Part shown: one piece after another, positions 17,889 through 26,243 of the stretch
Position numbering within the stretch: the stretch's first letter is position 1
How the letters are laid out: each line of letters opens with the position of its first letter
Source of the DNA: Streptomyces sp. WZ.A104
Lineage (GTDB): Bacteria > Actinomycetota > Actinomycetes > Streptomycetales > Streptomycetaceae
Direction of reading: 5' to 3'
DNA: 64,000 nucleotides
Assembly: GCF_002382885.1 (NCBI RefSeq)
Contig: NZ_NWVL01000004.1
Location: 116,270-180,269, forward strand
Notes under the pieces: generated by a model
Databases searched by the model: none
What the model saw: the letters and a program-made list of their open reading frames with translations, nothing else
Told to the model about the DNA's origin: nothing
Program-made: the position numbers and the translations under genes

Positions 17889-19103
17889 ATGGCGAATTCA
17901 GCTACCGCACGTCTCGGATCGGCTCAACACACTTCAGGGGCTGGCGAGTTGAGGGAGAGGATCGGCGCCTTCATCCGAACGAGGGTGATCCCCGCCGAGA
18001 CCGTGCTGGACGCCGGTGGAGGCGACGCGACCGGCGCCCTGACGGAGTTGCGGGGAGCGGCACGGGCCGCCGGGCTGTGGGCCCTGCCGCTCCCGGCGGA
18101 CCTGGGCGGCGGCGGCCTGGCCTTCCCTGAGTACGCGGCGCTCGCCGAGACCGAGGGCGCCAGCGACCACGGTCCCGCCGCACTGGGCTCCGCCCCGCTG
18201 CTCGACGTGACCATGCTGAGACGCCACGGCAGCACCCGGGTGCGCGAGGAGTACCTGAAGGGGCTGGTGGCGGGCGAGATACGCAGCTGCTACGCCATGA
18301 CCGAACCGGGCGCGCCGGGCACCGCCCCGCTTCTCACCGGGACCCGGGCCGAGGCCCGGCCGGACGGCAACTGGTCCGTCAGCGGCCGCAAGTGGTTCAC
18401 CTCCGGCGCCGCGGGTGCCGATCTCGTCACCGTGATGGCACGCACCGGGGGGACGGCACGCGATCGTGACGGGCTGGCGCTGTTCGTCGTACCGACCGGT
18501 TCACCCGGGTTCCGCGTCGTGCGCGAACTCCCCGTACTCGGGGCGGCGGGCCAGTACGAGATCGAATTCGACCGGGTGGTGGTTCCCGCCGACCATCTCC
18601 TCGGCGCGGAGGGCGACGCCCTGGCCATCGCGGGCGAACGGCTCGCGCTCGGCCGCACCCTGCGCTGCCTGCGCTGGCTCGGCCAGGCCGAGCGGGCGTT
18701 CGACCTCATGTGTGAACGTGCCGCCACCCGCAACGGGGCGCGCGGGCCCCTCGCCGACCACCAGTTGGTCCAGCAGCACGTCTTCGACGCGCTCCTCGCC
18801 CTGCGCACCACCCGCCCCCTGGTCCACGAGGCGGTCGCGCTGATCGCGGCGGGCAGGGACGCCCGTACGGAAGTGGGGCTGGCCAAGGTCGCCGCTGCCC
18901 GGCTGCTCCAGCAGGTCACCGACTCCGCCATCCAGGTGCACGGCGCCGCCGGGCTCGGCCCCGACACCGCGCTGCCGTCCCTGTTCCGCGGCGGGCGGGC
19001 GGCCCGCATCCTGGACGGCCCGGACGAACTGCACATCACCTCGGTGGCCGGCCGGGTACTGCGCGGCTACGGCCGGGGTCACGGTTCCCCTACACGCGGG
19101 TGA
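17889..19103 (+). CDS. Acyl-CoA dehydrogenase
   Basis: This 404-residue FAD enzyme is predicted to oxidise acyl-CoA at the alpha-beta bond. The FAD-binding segments CYAMTEPGAPG and VSGRKWFTSGA lie near residues 135-170. The C-terminal helical domain contains IQVHGAAGLGPDT and ILDGPDELH, typical of ACAD10/11-like dehydrogenases. ATG 17889 follows GAGGAGG by 6 bases; the upstream in-frame extension is antisense to the CoA-transferase. It shares a 143-base divergent region with the transferase-ligase pair and converges on the GH88-like gene with a 14-base 3' overlap. Confidence 0.87.
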   Translation: MANSATARLGSAQHTSGAGELRERIGAFIRTRVIPAETVLDAGGGDATGALTELRGAARAAGLWALPLPADLGGGGLAFPEYAALAETEGASDHGPAALGSAPLLDVTMLRRHGSTRVREEYLKGLVAGEIRSCYAMTEPGAPGTAPLLTGTRAEARPDGNWSVSGRKWFTSGAAGADLVTVMARTGGTARDRDGLALFVVPTGSPGFRVVRELPVLGAAGQYEIEFDRVVVPADHLLGAEGDALAIAGERLALGRTLRCLRWLGQAERAFDLMCERAATRNGARGPLADHQLVQQHVFDALLALRTTRPLVHEAVALIAAGRDARTEVGLAKVAAARLLQQVTDSAIQVHGAAGLGPDTALPSLFRGGRAARILDGPDELHITSVAGRVLRGYGRGHGSPTRG

Positions 19104-20184
19104 TGTCGACAAGATCGTCGAGAGCGGCCAGTCCGAGGGCCAGGAAGAAGTCGCCCCAGATCAGTTCATGGCGCACCGCCAGGCCCTTGGCCGCGTCGTA
19201 GCAGCCGTCCAGGAGCATGCCCGCCGGGCGCCCGGGGCCCGGTCCGGTGAGGTGGGCCTCGACCAGGCGGTTCAGGATCGCCACGGCCCGGTGCGAACAC
19301 ACCGCGGCCCGGGGTCCCCCCGCACGCGCCAGCTTGAGCAGTGCGACGGCGGTGATCGCCGCCGCCGAGGTGTCCACCGCCCCCCGCGGCCCGGACACGT
19401 CATCGGGCGGGACGACCGGCCCGGTCAGCACCTCCGTCCGCGCCAGCAACTGCTCGGCGGCGATGGCGAGCCGCTCCGGCCGCCGGCCGGCCACATCCGG
19501 ACGCAAGCGCGCGTCGGCGACGGCCAGGAGCATCCACGCCTCGCCCCTGCTCCAGCCCGGTGCGGGGTCCTCGCGGGGGCGCCACCCCGTTGCCGCGTCG
19601 AACTGCCAGGCGGGCGTCGGCCGGCCGACGCTCCCGGCGGGCCCCTCGCCGAGGAAGAGGCCGAGGTGCCGGTGCAGATGTGCCGCCGCCACGGTCGGCC
19701 CGTCGCCGCCCGCTCCGGCCAGGAGGGGCACCAGACCCGGTACGGCGTCCGCCCGGGCCAGGAGCCGGGGTCCGCCGAACGCCGCGCCCCAGGGCACGAT
19801 CCCGGACTCAGGATCGTACGAGGCCAGACAGGCCCGGCCCGCCGCTCCTCGCAGCGCGGCGGCTTCCTCCGAATCGAAGGCCGGAGCCGTGGCGTACCAG
19901 AAGATCAGCCCCCGGGTGGCGGTGTCGGCGTCCACCCACGGCGCCAGACGGGCCGTGCACCGGGCGGCGGCGAGTCGGTCCGCTTCGCCGCGCGTGCAAC
20001 GGGCTCGCAGCCACAGCAGCCCGGCCCAGAAACCACCCGTCCATGAACCGCGGCCGGTCGTCGTCCACCGGCCGTCGCCGGGCTCGGCGTACAACGGGAA
20101 ACGCTCGCCGACCTCGGCCTCGGTCGCCGTCACCCGGTCGACGACGGCTGCGAGCGCCCGGCCGGCCCAGCTGTCGGCCGTCAT
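19090..20184 (-). CDS. GH88-like (unsaturated glucuronyl hydrolase fold) protein, diverged active site
   Basis: This 364-residue (alpha/alpha)6-barrel protein is recognised by GSWTGGFWAGLLWL near residue 45, GWSRGEAWML mid-protein, VDTSAAAITAVALLKL and ELIWGDFFLALGL at the end. All are characteristic of unsaturated glucuronyl or rhamnogalacturonyl hydrolases. In those enzymes the first catalytic Asp sits in an HDLGF-type motif. Here the aligned stretch reads TRGLIFWYATA and appears to lack it. The second Asp may be in RADAVPGL. It could be a hydrolase with altered chemistry or a non-enzymatic sugar-binding protein. ATG 20184 overlaps the MFS stop (ATGA), so it is co-expressed with a transporter. 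Confidence 0.72.
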   Translation of the reverse strand: MTADSWAGRALAAVVDRVTATEAEVGERFPLYAEPGDGRWTTTGRGSWTGGFWAGLLWLRARCTRGEADRLAAARCTARLAPWVDADTATRGLIFWYATAPAFDSEEAAALRGAAGRACLASYDPESGIVPWGAAFGGPRLLARADAVPGLVPLLAGAGGDGPTVAAAHLHRHLGLFLGEGPAGSVGRPTPAWQFDAATGWRPREDPAPGWSRGEAWMLLAVADARLRPDVAGRRPERLAIAAEQLLARTEVLTGPVVPPDDVSGPRGAVDTSAAAITAVALLKLARAGGPRAAVCSHRAVAILNRLVEAHLTGPGPGRPAGMLLDGCYDAAKGLAVRHELIWGDFFLALGLAALDDLVDITRV

Positions 20185-21398
20185 CCCGCCGTCCCCGTCC
20201 GCAGGCGCCGGTCCCGTACGCTCCAGAGGAAGGCGACCGCTCCCGCTGCGGCGAACTCCACCGCCACCAGCAACCAGCCCGTCCCGTACCGGCCGCTCTC
20301 CGCGAGCAGGCCGAACAGGGGCGGGCCCACGGCGAATCCGGCGAAGAACCCGGCCGCCACGAGCGCCGAGTCCGCTCCGGCCCGGCCGGGTGCGGCACGC
20401 TGCATGACCAGCACCATCGAGACGGCATTGCCGGAGACCGCGAACACCCCGATGGCGACGGCACCGGCCCACACCAGCGGTACCGCGAGGAGCCCGGCTG
20501 CCAGCAGGGCCGCCGCACCCACCGCACCGCAGGCCAGCAGACCCGGCAGCCACTCGGCGCGCCCAGGGCGGGCGGCCTTCGACCAGCCGATCCGCCCGAG
20601 GATGCCCGCCGCCCCGAGGACGGCGACGAGACCGCCGGCCACGGTGGGGCCCATCCCCAGGCGCTCCACCCCGTACAGGGCCAGGTAGGTGTTGACGGAG
20701 GCGATGCCGGCTCCCAGGAACAGCGAGAAGCCCGCCAGCCAAGCCACCATGCCCCGTGGACGGTACGACGTCGAAGCGGGCGGAGCCGACGCCGACGACG
20801 GGTCCGCCGGCAGCGCGCGCAGCGCCCACACCCCGGCGAGCACAGCCACCCCGGCGGCGGTCCACACCGCGCCGCGCCAGCCGAGACCGCCCGCGAGTGC
20901 GGCCAGCGGCAGCCCCGCGGCGAACGCTCCCAGCTGCACACCGGACTGTTTGAGGCCGGTCACCGCACCCCGCCGGGCAGGTTCGACCGTCGCCAGGATC
21001 GCCTTGTTGGTCGCGGGGTTGGCCAGTGCCTGGGGTATTCCCCCCAGCGCGACCGCACCCAGCAGCAGCCCCGCTCCGGGAGCGGCCCCGGTCAGCGCGA
21101 GCGCGAGGGCGGAGACGAGGAACAGGAGCACCAGCGAACGCCGGGGCCCGATCCGGTCCACCATCCGGCCGCCGCTCGGGGACAGCACGGCGGCCGTCCC
21201 GAATCCGACCGTGGTCGTCAGTCCCAGCATCGTGGGTGTGATGTCCAGCGCCTCCACCAGGCGCGGTCCCAGGGCGCCCAGCAGGAACAACTGCAGCATC
21301 GAGAACGCCATGGCGCAGGTCAGCAACACGGATACGGTGCGGGGCTCCCGCCCTCCCCTGCCCGGCGCTGTCGCTGCCGTTGTTCTCTCCGCCACCAC
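20181..21398 (-). CDS. MFS transporter
   Basis: This 405-residue major facilitator protein has twelve predicted helices. The loop 2-3 motif GRMVDRIGPRRSLVL is near residue 75, and the repeat half begins after about residue 215. GTG 21398 has GGGGA about 5 bases upstream. It is translationally coupled to the GH88-like gene, which suggests it imports or exports the sugar-related compound handled by that protein. The substrate is unknown. Confidence 0.82.
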   Translation of the reverse strand: MVAERTTAATAPGRGGREPRTVSVLLTCAMAFSMLQLFLLGALGPRLVEALDITPTMLGLTTTVGFGTAAVLSPSGGRMVDRIGPRRSLVLLFLVSALALALTGAAPGAGLLLGAVALGGIPQALANPATNKAILATVEPARRGAVTGLKQSGVQLGAFAAGLPLAALAGGLGWRGAVWTAAGVAVLAGVWALRALPADPSSASAPPASTSYRPRGMVAWLAGFSLFLGAGIASVNTYLALYGVERLGMGPTVAGGLVAVLGAAGILGRIGWSKAARPGRAEWLPGLLACGAVGAAALLAAGLLAVPLVWAGAVAIGVFAVSGNAVSMVLVMQRAAPGRAGADSALVAAGFFAGFAVGPPLFGLLAESGRYGTGWLLVAVEFAAAGAVAFLWSVRDRRLRTGTAG

Positions 21399-21620
21399 AG
21401 AAGTCCCCGTTCCTCAGGAGTTGCAACAGCACGGCCTACCGAGAAGACAGTCGGATGAACCGGCGCTCCGGTTCCCTCATTCCCGACCGGAGTCCTGGGG
21501 CGGCGTTCCTCCGCGAGTCCGAAGGTCGACGCCACAGACGCCACATGATGTGCTGGGAGGATCAGTGCGAGACGATCGGCAGCTCACGAAGCCCTCTTCC
21601 ACGCTCGCGAGGAGACCGAC

Positions 21621-22613
21621 ATGAAAATGCTCATCAACGTCCCGGAGACCGTCGTCGCCGACGCCCTGCGGGGTATGGCGGCCGCACACCCCGAACTGAC
21701 CGTCGATGTGGACAACCGGATCGTCGTGCGGCGGGACGCTCCCGTGGCGGGGAAGGTGGGGCTCGTCTCCGGGGGCGGGTCGGGGCACGAGCCGTTGCAT
21801 GCCGGGTTCGTCGGGCCCGGGATGCTGTCGGCCGCCTGTCCCGGGGAGGTGTTCACCTCGCCCGTGCCGGACCAGATGGTGCGGGCGGCGGCGGCCGTCG
21901 ACAGCGGGGCGGGGGTGCTGTTCGTCGTCAAGAACTACACCGGTGATGTGCTGAACTTCGCGATGGCCGCCGAGCTCGCCGAGGACGAGGGGGTGCAGGT
22001 CGCCCAGGTGGTGGTGGACGACGACGTGGCCGTCAGCGACAGTACGTTCACCGCGGGGCGGCGCGGTACGGGGGCGACCCTGTTCGTCGAGAAGATCGCC
22101 GGAGCGGCGGCGGACGAGGGTGCCCCGCTGGAGCGGGTCACCGCACTGGCGCGGCAGGTGAACGGGGCCTCGCGGAGTTTCGGGGTGGCGCTGAGCGCGG
22201 TGACCACACCGGCGAAGGGCAGTCCCACCTTCGATCTGCCGCCCGGGGAGCTGGAGTTGGGCATCGGCATCCACGGCGAGCCGGGGCGTGAGCGGCGGTC
22301 GATGATGACGTCCGGGGAGATCGCCGACTTCGCCGTGAACGCGGTGCTGGAGGATCTCCGCCCGACCGGCCCCGTGCTGGCCCTGGTGAACGGCATGGGG
22401 GCGACGCCGCTGCTGGAGCTGTACGGGTTCAATGCCGAGGTCCAGCGTGTGCTGTCCGAGCGGGGTGTCCCCGTGGCTCGTACGCTCGTCGGGAACTACG
22501 TGACGTCGCTCGACATGGCAGGCTGCTCGGTGACGCTGTGCCAGGTGGACGAGGAGCTGCTGCGACTGTGGGACGCGCCCGTGCGGACGGCCGCGCTCCG
22601 CTGGGGCTGCTGA
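21621..22613 (+). CDS. dhaK: Dihydroxyacetone kinase, DhaK subunit
   Basis: This 330-residue substrate-binding subunit of the PTS-dependent dihydroxyacetone kinase covalently binds dihydroxyacetone through a histidine hemiaminal. GGGSGHEPLHAGFVG is near residue 50, KNYTGDVLNF near residue 103, and the active-site histidine is in GIGIHGEPG near residue 215. ATG 21621 has GAGGAGA upstream. The product, dihydroxyacetone phosphate, enters glycolysis. First gene of dhaKLM. Confidence 0.95.
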   Translation: MKMLINVPETVVADALRGMAAAHPELTVDVDNRIVVRRDAPVAGKVGLVSGGGSGHEPLHAGFVGPGMLSAACPGEVFTSPVPDQMVRAAAAVDSGAGVLFVVKNYTGDVLNFAMAAELAEDEGVQVAQVVVDDDVAVSDSTFTAGRRGTGATLFVEKIAGAAADEGAPLERVTALARQVNGASRSFGVALSAVTTPAKGSPTFDLPPGELELGIGIHGEPGRERRSMMTSGEIADFAVNAVLEDLRPTGPVLALVNGMGATPLLELYGFNAEVQRVLSERGVPVARTLVGNYVTSLDMAGCSVTLCQVDEELLRLWDAPVRTAALRWGC

Positions 22614-22663
22614 TGCCCCCCGGGACTCCGCGTACCGGGCCGGACCGAGGAACAGGAGATCAC

Positions 22664-23275
22664 GTGCTCGACGCCGACTTCTTCCGCCGCTGGATGGCCG
22701 CCACCGCGGCCTCCGTGGAGCGGGAGGCGGACCATCTGACCGAGCTGGACTCGGCCATCGGGGACGCCGATCACGGAAGCAACCTCCAGCGCGGCTTCAC
22801 GGCGGTGACCGCCGCGGTGGGGAAGGACGCCCCCGCCACCCCGGGCGCCGTGCTCACCCTGGCCGGGCGGCAGCTCATCTCCACCGTCGGCGGGGCGTCC
22901 GGGCCGCTGTACGGGACGCTGCTGCGCCGTACGGGCAAGGCGCTCGGGGAGGAGGCCGAGGTGACGCCGGACCAGTTCGCCCAGGCCTTCGCCGCGGGGG
23001 TCGCCGCGGTCGGGCAGCTGGGCGGGGCGCAGGCCGGGGACAAGACGATGCTCGACGCGCTGCTGCCCGCGGCACAGGCCCTGGGCTCGTCGTTCGAGGG
23101 CGCCGCGAACGCGGCCCGCGCGGGCGCCGAGGCGACGGTGCCGTTGCAGGCGCGCAAGGGGCGCGCCAGCTATCTCGGTGAGCGCAGCATCGGGCATCAG
23201 GACCCGGGCGCGACATCGGCGGCGCTGCTGGTGGAGGCCCTGGCGCGGACCGCGGCGGACGGGGGCGGCGCATGA
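22664..23275 (+). CDS. dhaL: Dihydroxyacetone kinase, DhaL (ADP-binding) subunit
   Basis: This 203-residue subunit holds the ADP cofactor that is phosphorylated by DhaM and passes phosphate to dihydroxyacetone on DhaK. The Mg-ADP motif AIGDADHGSNLQRG is at residues 27-40, and GGASGPLYGT and GDKTMLDALLPA are present. GTG 22664 is preceded by AACAGGAGATCAC; the upstream in-frame stretch overlaps dhaK and is not conserved-looking. The stop overlaps the dhaM start. Confidence 0.94.
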   Translation: MLDADFFRRWMAATAASVEREADHLTELDSAIGDADHGSNLQRGFTAVTAAVGKDAPATPGAVLTLAGRQLISTVGGASGPLYGTLLRRTGKALGEEAEVTPDQFAQAFAAGVAAVGQLGGAQAGDKTMLDALLPAAQALGSSFEGAANAARAGAEATVPLQARKGRASYLGERSIGHQDPGATSAALLVEALARTAADGGGA

Positions 23276-23682
23276 GCGGCGAGCCGCAGGTGGGCATCGT
23301 GCTGGTCTCCCACAGCGGCCCGGTCGCCGACTCGGTGGCCGAGCTGGCCCGGGGGCTCGCCGCCGGTGGGGTGACCGCACCGGTCGCGGCGGCAGGAGGG
23401 CTGCCGAACGGCGGGCTCGGTACGAGCGCCGAGCTCATCGGCCGCGCCGCCGCATCGGTGGACCGTGGCGTCGGGGTCGCGGTCCTCGTGGACCTGGGCA
23501 GTGCGGTCCTCACGGTGAAGGCGATGCTCGCCGAGGGCGACGAACTGCCCCCGGACACCCGGCTGGTGGACGCGCCGTTCGTGGAGGGTGCGGTGGCCGC
23601 CGTGGTGACCGCATCGGCGGGCGGCGACCTCGCGGCGGTGGAGGCGGCGGCCTCGGAGGCGTACGGCTACCGCAAGACGTAG
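23272..23682 (+). CDS. dhaM: PTS-dependent dihydroxyacetone kinase phosphotransferase DhaM (EIIA domain only)
   Basis: This 136-residue mannose-type EIIA protein relays phosphate from HPr to DhaL-ADP. The phospho-histidine is in LVSHSGPVAD near residue 15, and GLGTSAELI and VDLGSAVLT are family segments. It lacks the HPr and EI-like domains seen in E. coli DhaM, so it depends on general PTS proteins encoded elsewhere. ATGA overlap with dhaL. Confidence 0.92.
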   Translation: MSGEPQVGIVLVSHSGPVADSVAELARGLAAGGVTAPVAAAGGLPNGGLGTSAELIGRAAASVDRGVGVAVLVDLGSAVLTVKAMLAEGDELPPDTRLVDAPFVEGAVAAVVTASAGGDLAAVEAAASEAYGYRKT

Positions 23683-23708
23683 GGGCCACGACGTAGGGGT
23701 TTGGTGAT

Positions 23709-24218
23709 ATGCCGACAGGAAGGCGCAGCGCGGGTCTTCTTCTCTTCCGGGTCATGGGAACCGGGAGCGGCGGTGAGCGGGACGTCGAGGTGCTGATCGG
23801 GCACATGGGCGGCCCGTTCTGGGCGGGGCGGGAGGCGGCCGCCTGGTCGGTGCCCAAGGGCGAGTACGGACCGGAGGAGGACGCGGAGGCGGCGGCACGG
23901 CGGGAATTCGTGGAGGAGCTGGGGGTGCCCATCCCGCCCGGCGACTGGATCGCGCTGGGCGAGGCCCGGCAGCGCAGTGGCAAGACGGTGACGGTGTGGG
24001 CGGTCGAGGCTGAGCTCGACGTGGCGTCCGTGGTGCCGGGGACGTTCACGATGGAGTGGCCGCGCGGCTCCGGCGTACAGCGGGAGTTCCCGGAGATGGA
24101 CCGATTCGCCTGGTGTACGCCGGAGGTGGCCGCCGAGCGGCTGGTCGCGGGCCAGCGGGTGTTCGTCGACCGGCTGCGCGCTCAGGTGCGCGGGACGGCC
24201 GCCTCCCCCGAGGCGTAG
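23709..24218 (+). CDS. NUDIX hydrolase family protein
   Basis: This 169-residue NUDIX-fold protein has the box GEYGPEEDAEAAARREFVEE at about residues 51-70, which fits GX5EX7REUXEEXGU. It should hydrolyse a nucleoside-diphosphate-linked compound with magnesium. DKGYK-type WSVPKGEY precedes the box. It lies 26 bases after dhaM and may be carried on the same transcript, although no functional link is evident. Its 3' end overlaps the convergent ABC-F gene by 37 bases. Confidence 0.88.
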   Translation: MPTGRRSAGLLLFRVMGTGSGGERDVEVLIGHMGGPFWAGREAAAWSVPKGEYGPEEDAEAAARREFVEELGVPIPPGDWIALGEARQRSGKTVTVWAVEAELDVASVVPGTFTMEWPRGSGVQREFPEMDRFAWCTPEVAAERLVAGQRVFVDRLRAQVRGTAASPEA

Positions 24219-25894
24219 ACCGGCGTCGCCCCTGCCGGGCGGCCGTTGCGCAGTTCCAGGACGTCGCCGGTGAAGCGGGCGCGGAAGCTGCGGTCGTGCG
24301 AGACGACGACGACCGCTCCCCGGTACTGGTCGAGGGCCGCCTCCAGCTCCTCGACCAGGCTGAGCGCGATGTGGTTCGTCGGCTCGTCCAGCACCAGCAG
24401 ATCGGCCGGTCGGGTCATCAGGCGGGCCAGCGACAGCCTGCGCTGCTGGCCGATGGAGAGTGCCGCGACGGGCACGGCCAGGTCCTCGGGCCGGAACAGG
24501 CCGAGGGCCAGGAGCTCGTCGGCGTACTCGTCGGGGAAGCCGGGGCGGCCCGCCGCGAAGGTCGCGAGCAGGGTGCGCCGGGTCGGCCGGGCGGGCAGCT
24601 CCTGCGGGAGGTAGCCGACCCGGGCGCGGCGGTGGACGGTGCCGGTGTCGGGCGTCAGGTCCCCCGCGAGGACGCGCAGGAGCGTGGTCTTTCCCGCCCC
24701 GTTCTCTCCCGTGACCAGCAGGCGCGCTCCGGACTCCACGCGCAGGGAGGGGAGGTGGAGGCGGTCGCCCACGGAGACGGAGTCCAGTTCGAGGAGCGTC
24801 CGAGGGGCGGCGCCGCGGCCCGCGGACACGGCCGTCCCCTCGGTTTCCGTCGGGCGGCCGGTGAAGGCCGGCGGGCGGGGCGGGGCCGGTACGGGAGTCC
24901 GACGCAGGGCCTCCAGCCGGGTGCGGGCGGCCCTGACCTGGCCGGACAGTTTCGCCTCGTGGGAGCGGCGGTGCTTGCCGAAGCCCTGCCCGGGGTCCTT
25001 GCCGGTGGCCGCGAGCCGTTGGCCTGCGGCCTCGGCCAGCTCTTCGGTGCGGGCCAGATCCGCCAGGTACTCCTGGTGTTCCTGTGCCCAGCGGCGGCGG
25101 GCGGCGGCCTTCGCGGTGCGGTAGCCGTCCCAGCCGTCCCCGTACCGGGCGACCGTGCGCAGGTCGCGGTCGACCTCCAGGATCACCGTGGTGACGCGCT
25201 CCAGGAACGCCCGGTCGTGGGTGATCGTGACGACGGTGCCCCGGTGGGCGCGCAGGTGCTCCTCCAGCCAGCCGACAGCCCGTGCGTCGAGGTGGTTGGT
25301 CGGTTCGTCCAGCAGCAGCAGTTCGGGGGCGGCGGCCAGGACGCAGGCCAGGGCCAGCCGGGACTGCTCACCGCCGGACAGGGTGGCGAGGGCCCGATCG
25401 CGGGTGATGCGGGCGAGGCCGAGGCCGTGCAGAGCCGCTTCGGTACGGGCGTCCGCCCGGTAGCCGTCGCGGTCCTCGTAGGCGGTGAGGAGGTCTCCGT
25501 ACGCCGCGAGCTCCGCGTCCGTGGGCCCGGGGTCGCCGGGCTTGCGCTCCGAGAGGGCCGCCTCCGCCGCGCGGATGCGGTGTTCGAGGTCGCGCAGTTC
25601 GGCGAGGGCCGCGTCGACGGCGTCCTGTACGGTCCCGGCCGGGTCGAGGTCGAGCGTCTGGGCGAGGTAGCCGGTGCCGCCGGGGAACCGAACGGTGATC
25701 TCACCGCTGTCCGGCGCTTCCACCCCGGCCAGCAGCCGGAGCAGGGTCGACTTTCCGGAGCCGTTCTCGCCGATCACGGCGGTCTTCTCGCCGGGCCGGA
25801 CGGTGAGGGTGACCTGGTCGAGTACGGAGCGGTCCCCGTACGCCTTGGAGACGTCCTTGAGGGTCAGTTGAGCGCGGTCGCGCTGGGGGTGCAT
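24182..25894 (-). CDS. ABC-F ATPase, antibiotic-resistance (ribosome protection) type
   Basis: This 570-residue soluble protein has two ATPase domains and no membrane segment. Domain 1 has GENGSGKST and LSGGEQSRL with [12 protein letters not shown]. Domain 2 has GENGAGKTT and LSIGQQRRL with LLVLDEPTNH. The linker between them, about residues 255-345, is basic and Ala-rich. ABC-F proteins of this architecture displace macrolides, lincosamides or similar drugs from the ribosome. The size and the second signature resemble Streptomyces TlrC/OleB-type factors, but no drug cluster is next to it. ATG 25894 was chosen because the 33 residues before it are Pro-rich and lie in the leader region. A small leader ORF upstream suggests drug-sensing attenuation. 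Confidence 0.85.
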   Translation of the reverse strand: MHPQRDRAQLTLKDVSKAYGDRSVLDQVTLTVRPGEKTAVIGENGSGKSTLLRLLAGVEAPDSGEITVRFPGGTGYLAQTLDLDPAGTVQDAVDAALAELRDLEHRIRAAEAALSERKPGDPGPTDAELAAYGDLLTAYEDRDGYRADARTEAALHGLGLARITRDRALATLSGGEQSRLALACVLAAAPELLLLDEPTNHLDARAVGWLEEHLRAHRGTVVTITHDRAFLERVTTVILEVDRDLRTVARYGDGWDGYRTAKAAARRRWAQEHQEYLADLARTEELAEAAGQRLAATGKDPGQGFGKHRRSHEAKLSGQVRAARTRLEALRRTPVPAPPRPPAFTGRPTETEGTAVSAGRGAAPRTLLELDSVSVGDRLHLPSLRVESGARLLVTGENGAGKTTLLRVLAGDLTPDTGTVHRRARVGYLPQELPARPTRRTLLATFAAGRPGFPDEYADELLALGLFRPEDLAVPVAALSIGQQRRLSLARLMTRPADLLVLDEPTNHIALSLVEELEAALDQYRGAVVVVSHDRSFRARFTGDVLELRNGRPAGATPVYASGEAAVPRT

Positions 25895-26033
25895 GGGTGC
25901 CTGTTCCCTGGGTGACGGCCCGCGACAGCGCGCACGGGGGCACGGCGGAAGCGGGGCGTGGATGCCGGACGGCGGAGGGGACGGCGAGGGCACGCGCGGC
26001 TCGCGAGCGCGCGGCGGCCGTCCGGGCCGGGAA
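25895..26033 (-). promoter_or_regulatory. Putative attenuator between leader ORF and ABC-F gene
   Basis: This GC-rich 139-base leader can form competing structures. CCGGACGGC in the RNA just after the leader ORF (26017-26025) is complementary to GCCGTCCGG further on (25965-25973). A separate local hairpin around CGCGCGCTCGCGAGCCGCGCG lies between them (about 25993-26013). Ribosome stalling on the upstream leader could switch the fold. This is inferred from base pairing only. Confidence 0.45.
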
Positions 26034-26060
26034 TCAGCGGAAGTAGTAGTACGAACCCAT
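26034..26060 (-). CDS. Leader peptide MGSYYYFR upstream of ABC-F gene
   Basis: Nine codons including the TGA stop: ATG GGT TCG TAC TAC TAC TTC CGC TGA, beginning at 26060. Three consecutive Tyr codons followed by Phe and Arg are striking in this genome. A -10-like TACACT sits exactly 7 bases before the ATG, predicting that the transcript starts at the A of the ATG (leaderless). Short ORFs with biased codons ahead of resistance ABC-F, erm and wblC genes are known ribosome-sensing attenuators; the role here is by analogy. Confidence 0.6.
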   Translation of the reverse strand: MGSYYYFR

Positions 26061-26067
26061 GGCGTCG

Positions 26068-26073
26068 AGTGTA
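26068..26073 (-). promoter_or_regulatory. -10 element for the leaderless leader ORF
   Basis: TACACT on the minus strand (TAnnnT type), 7 bases before the leader ATG. No clear -35 hexamer is seen at 17-18 bases, so an activator may be needed. Confidence 0.45.
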
Positions 26074-26243
26074 CGGGGGTGCCGCCACCCGTGCCGGGGA
26101 TTTCTCCCCGGGGGTACCGGGGCGGGCCGCGGGGAGTGGGGGCGGGTCATTCGCCGGGGGCGGACGGCCCGGCCGTTGCTCCGGCCTTCGTGCGGGTCAG
26201 GGCGCAGTGGCATCAGGGGACGACTGCGGGCCCGGGTGCTCGC

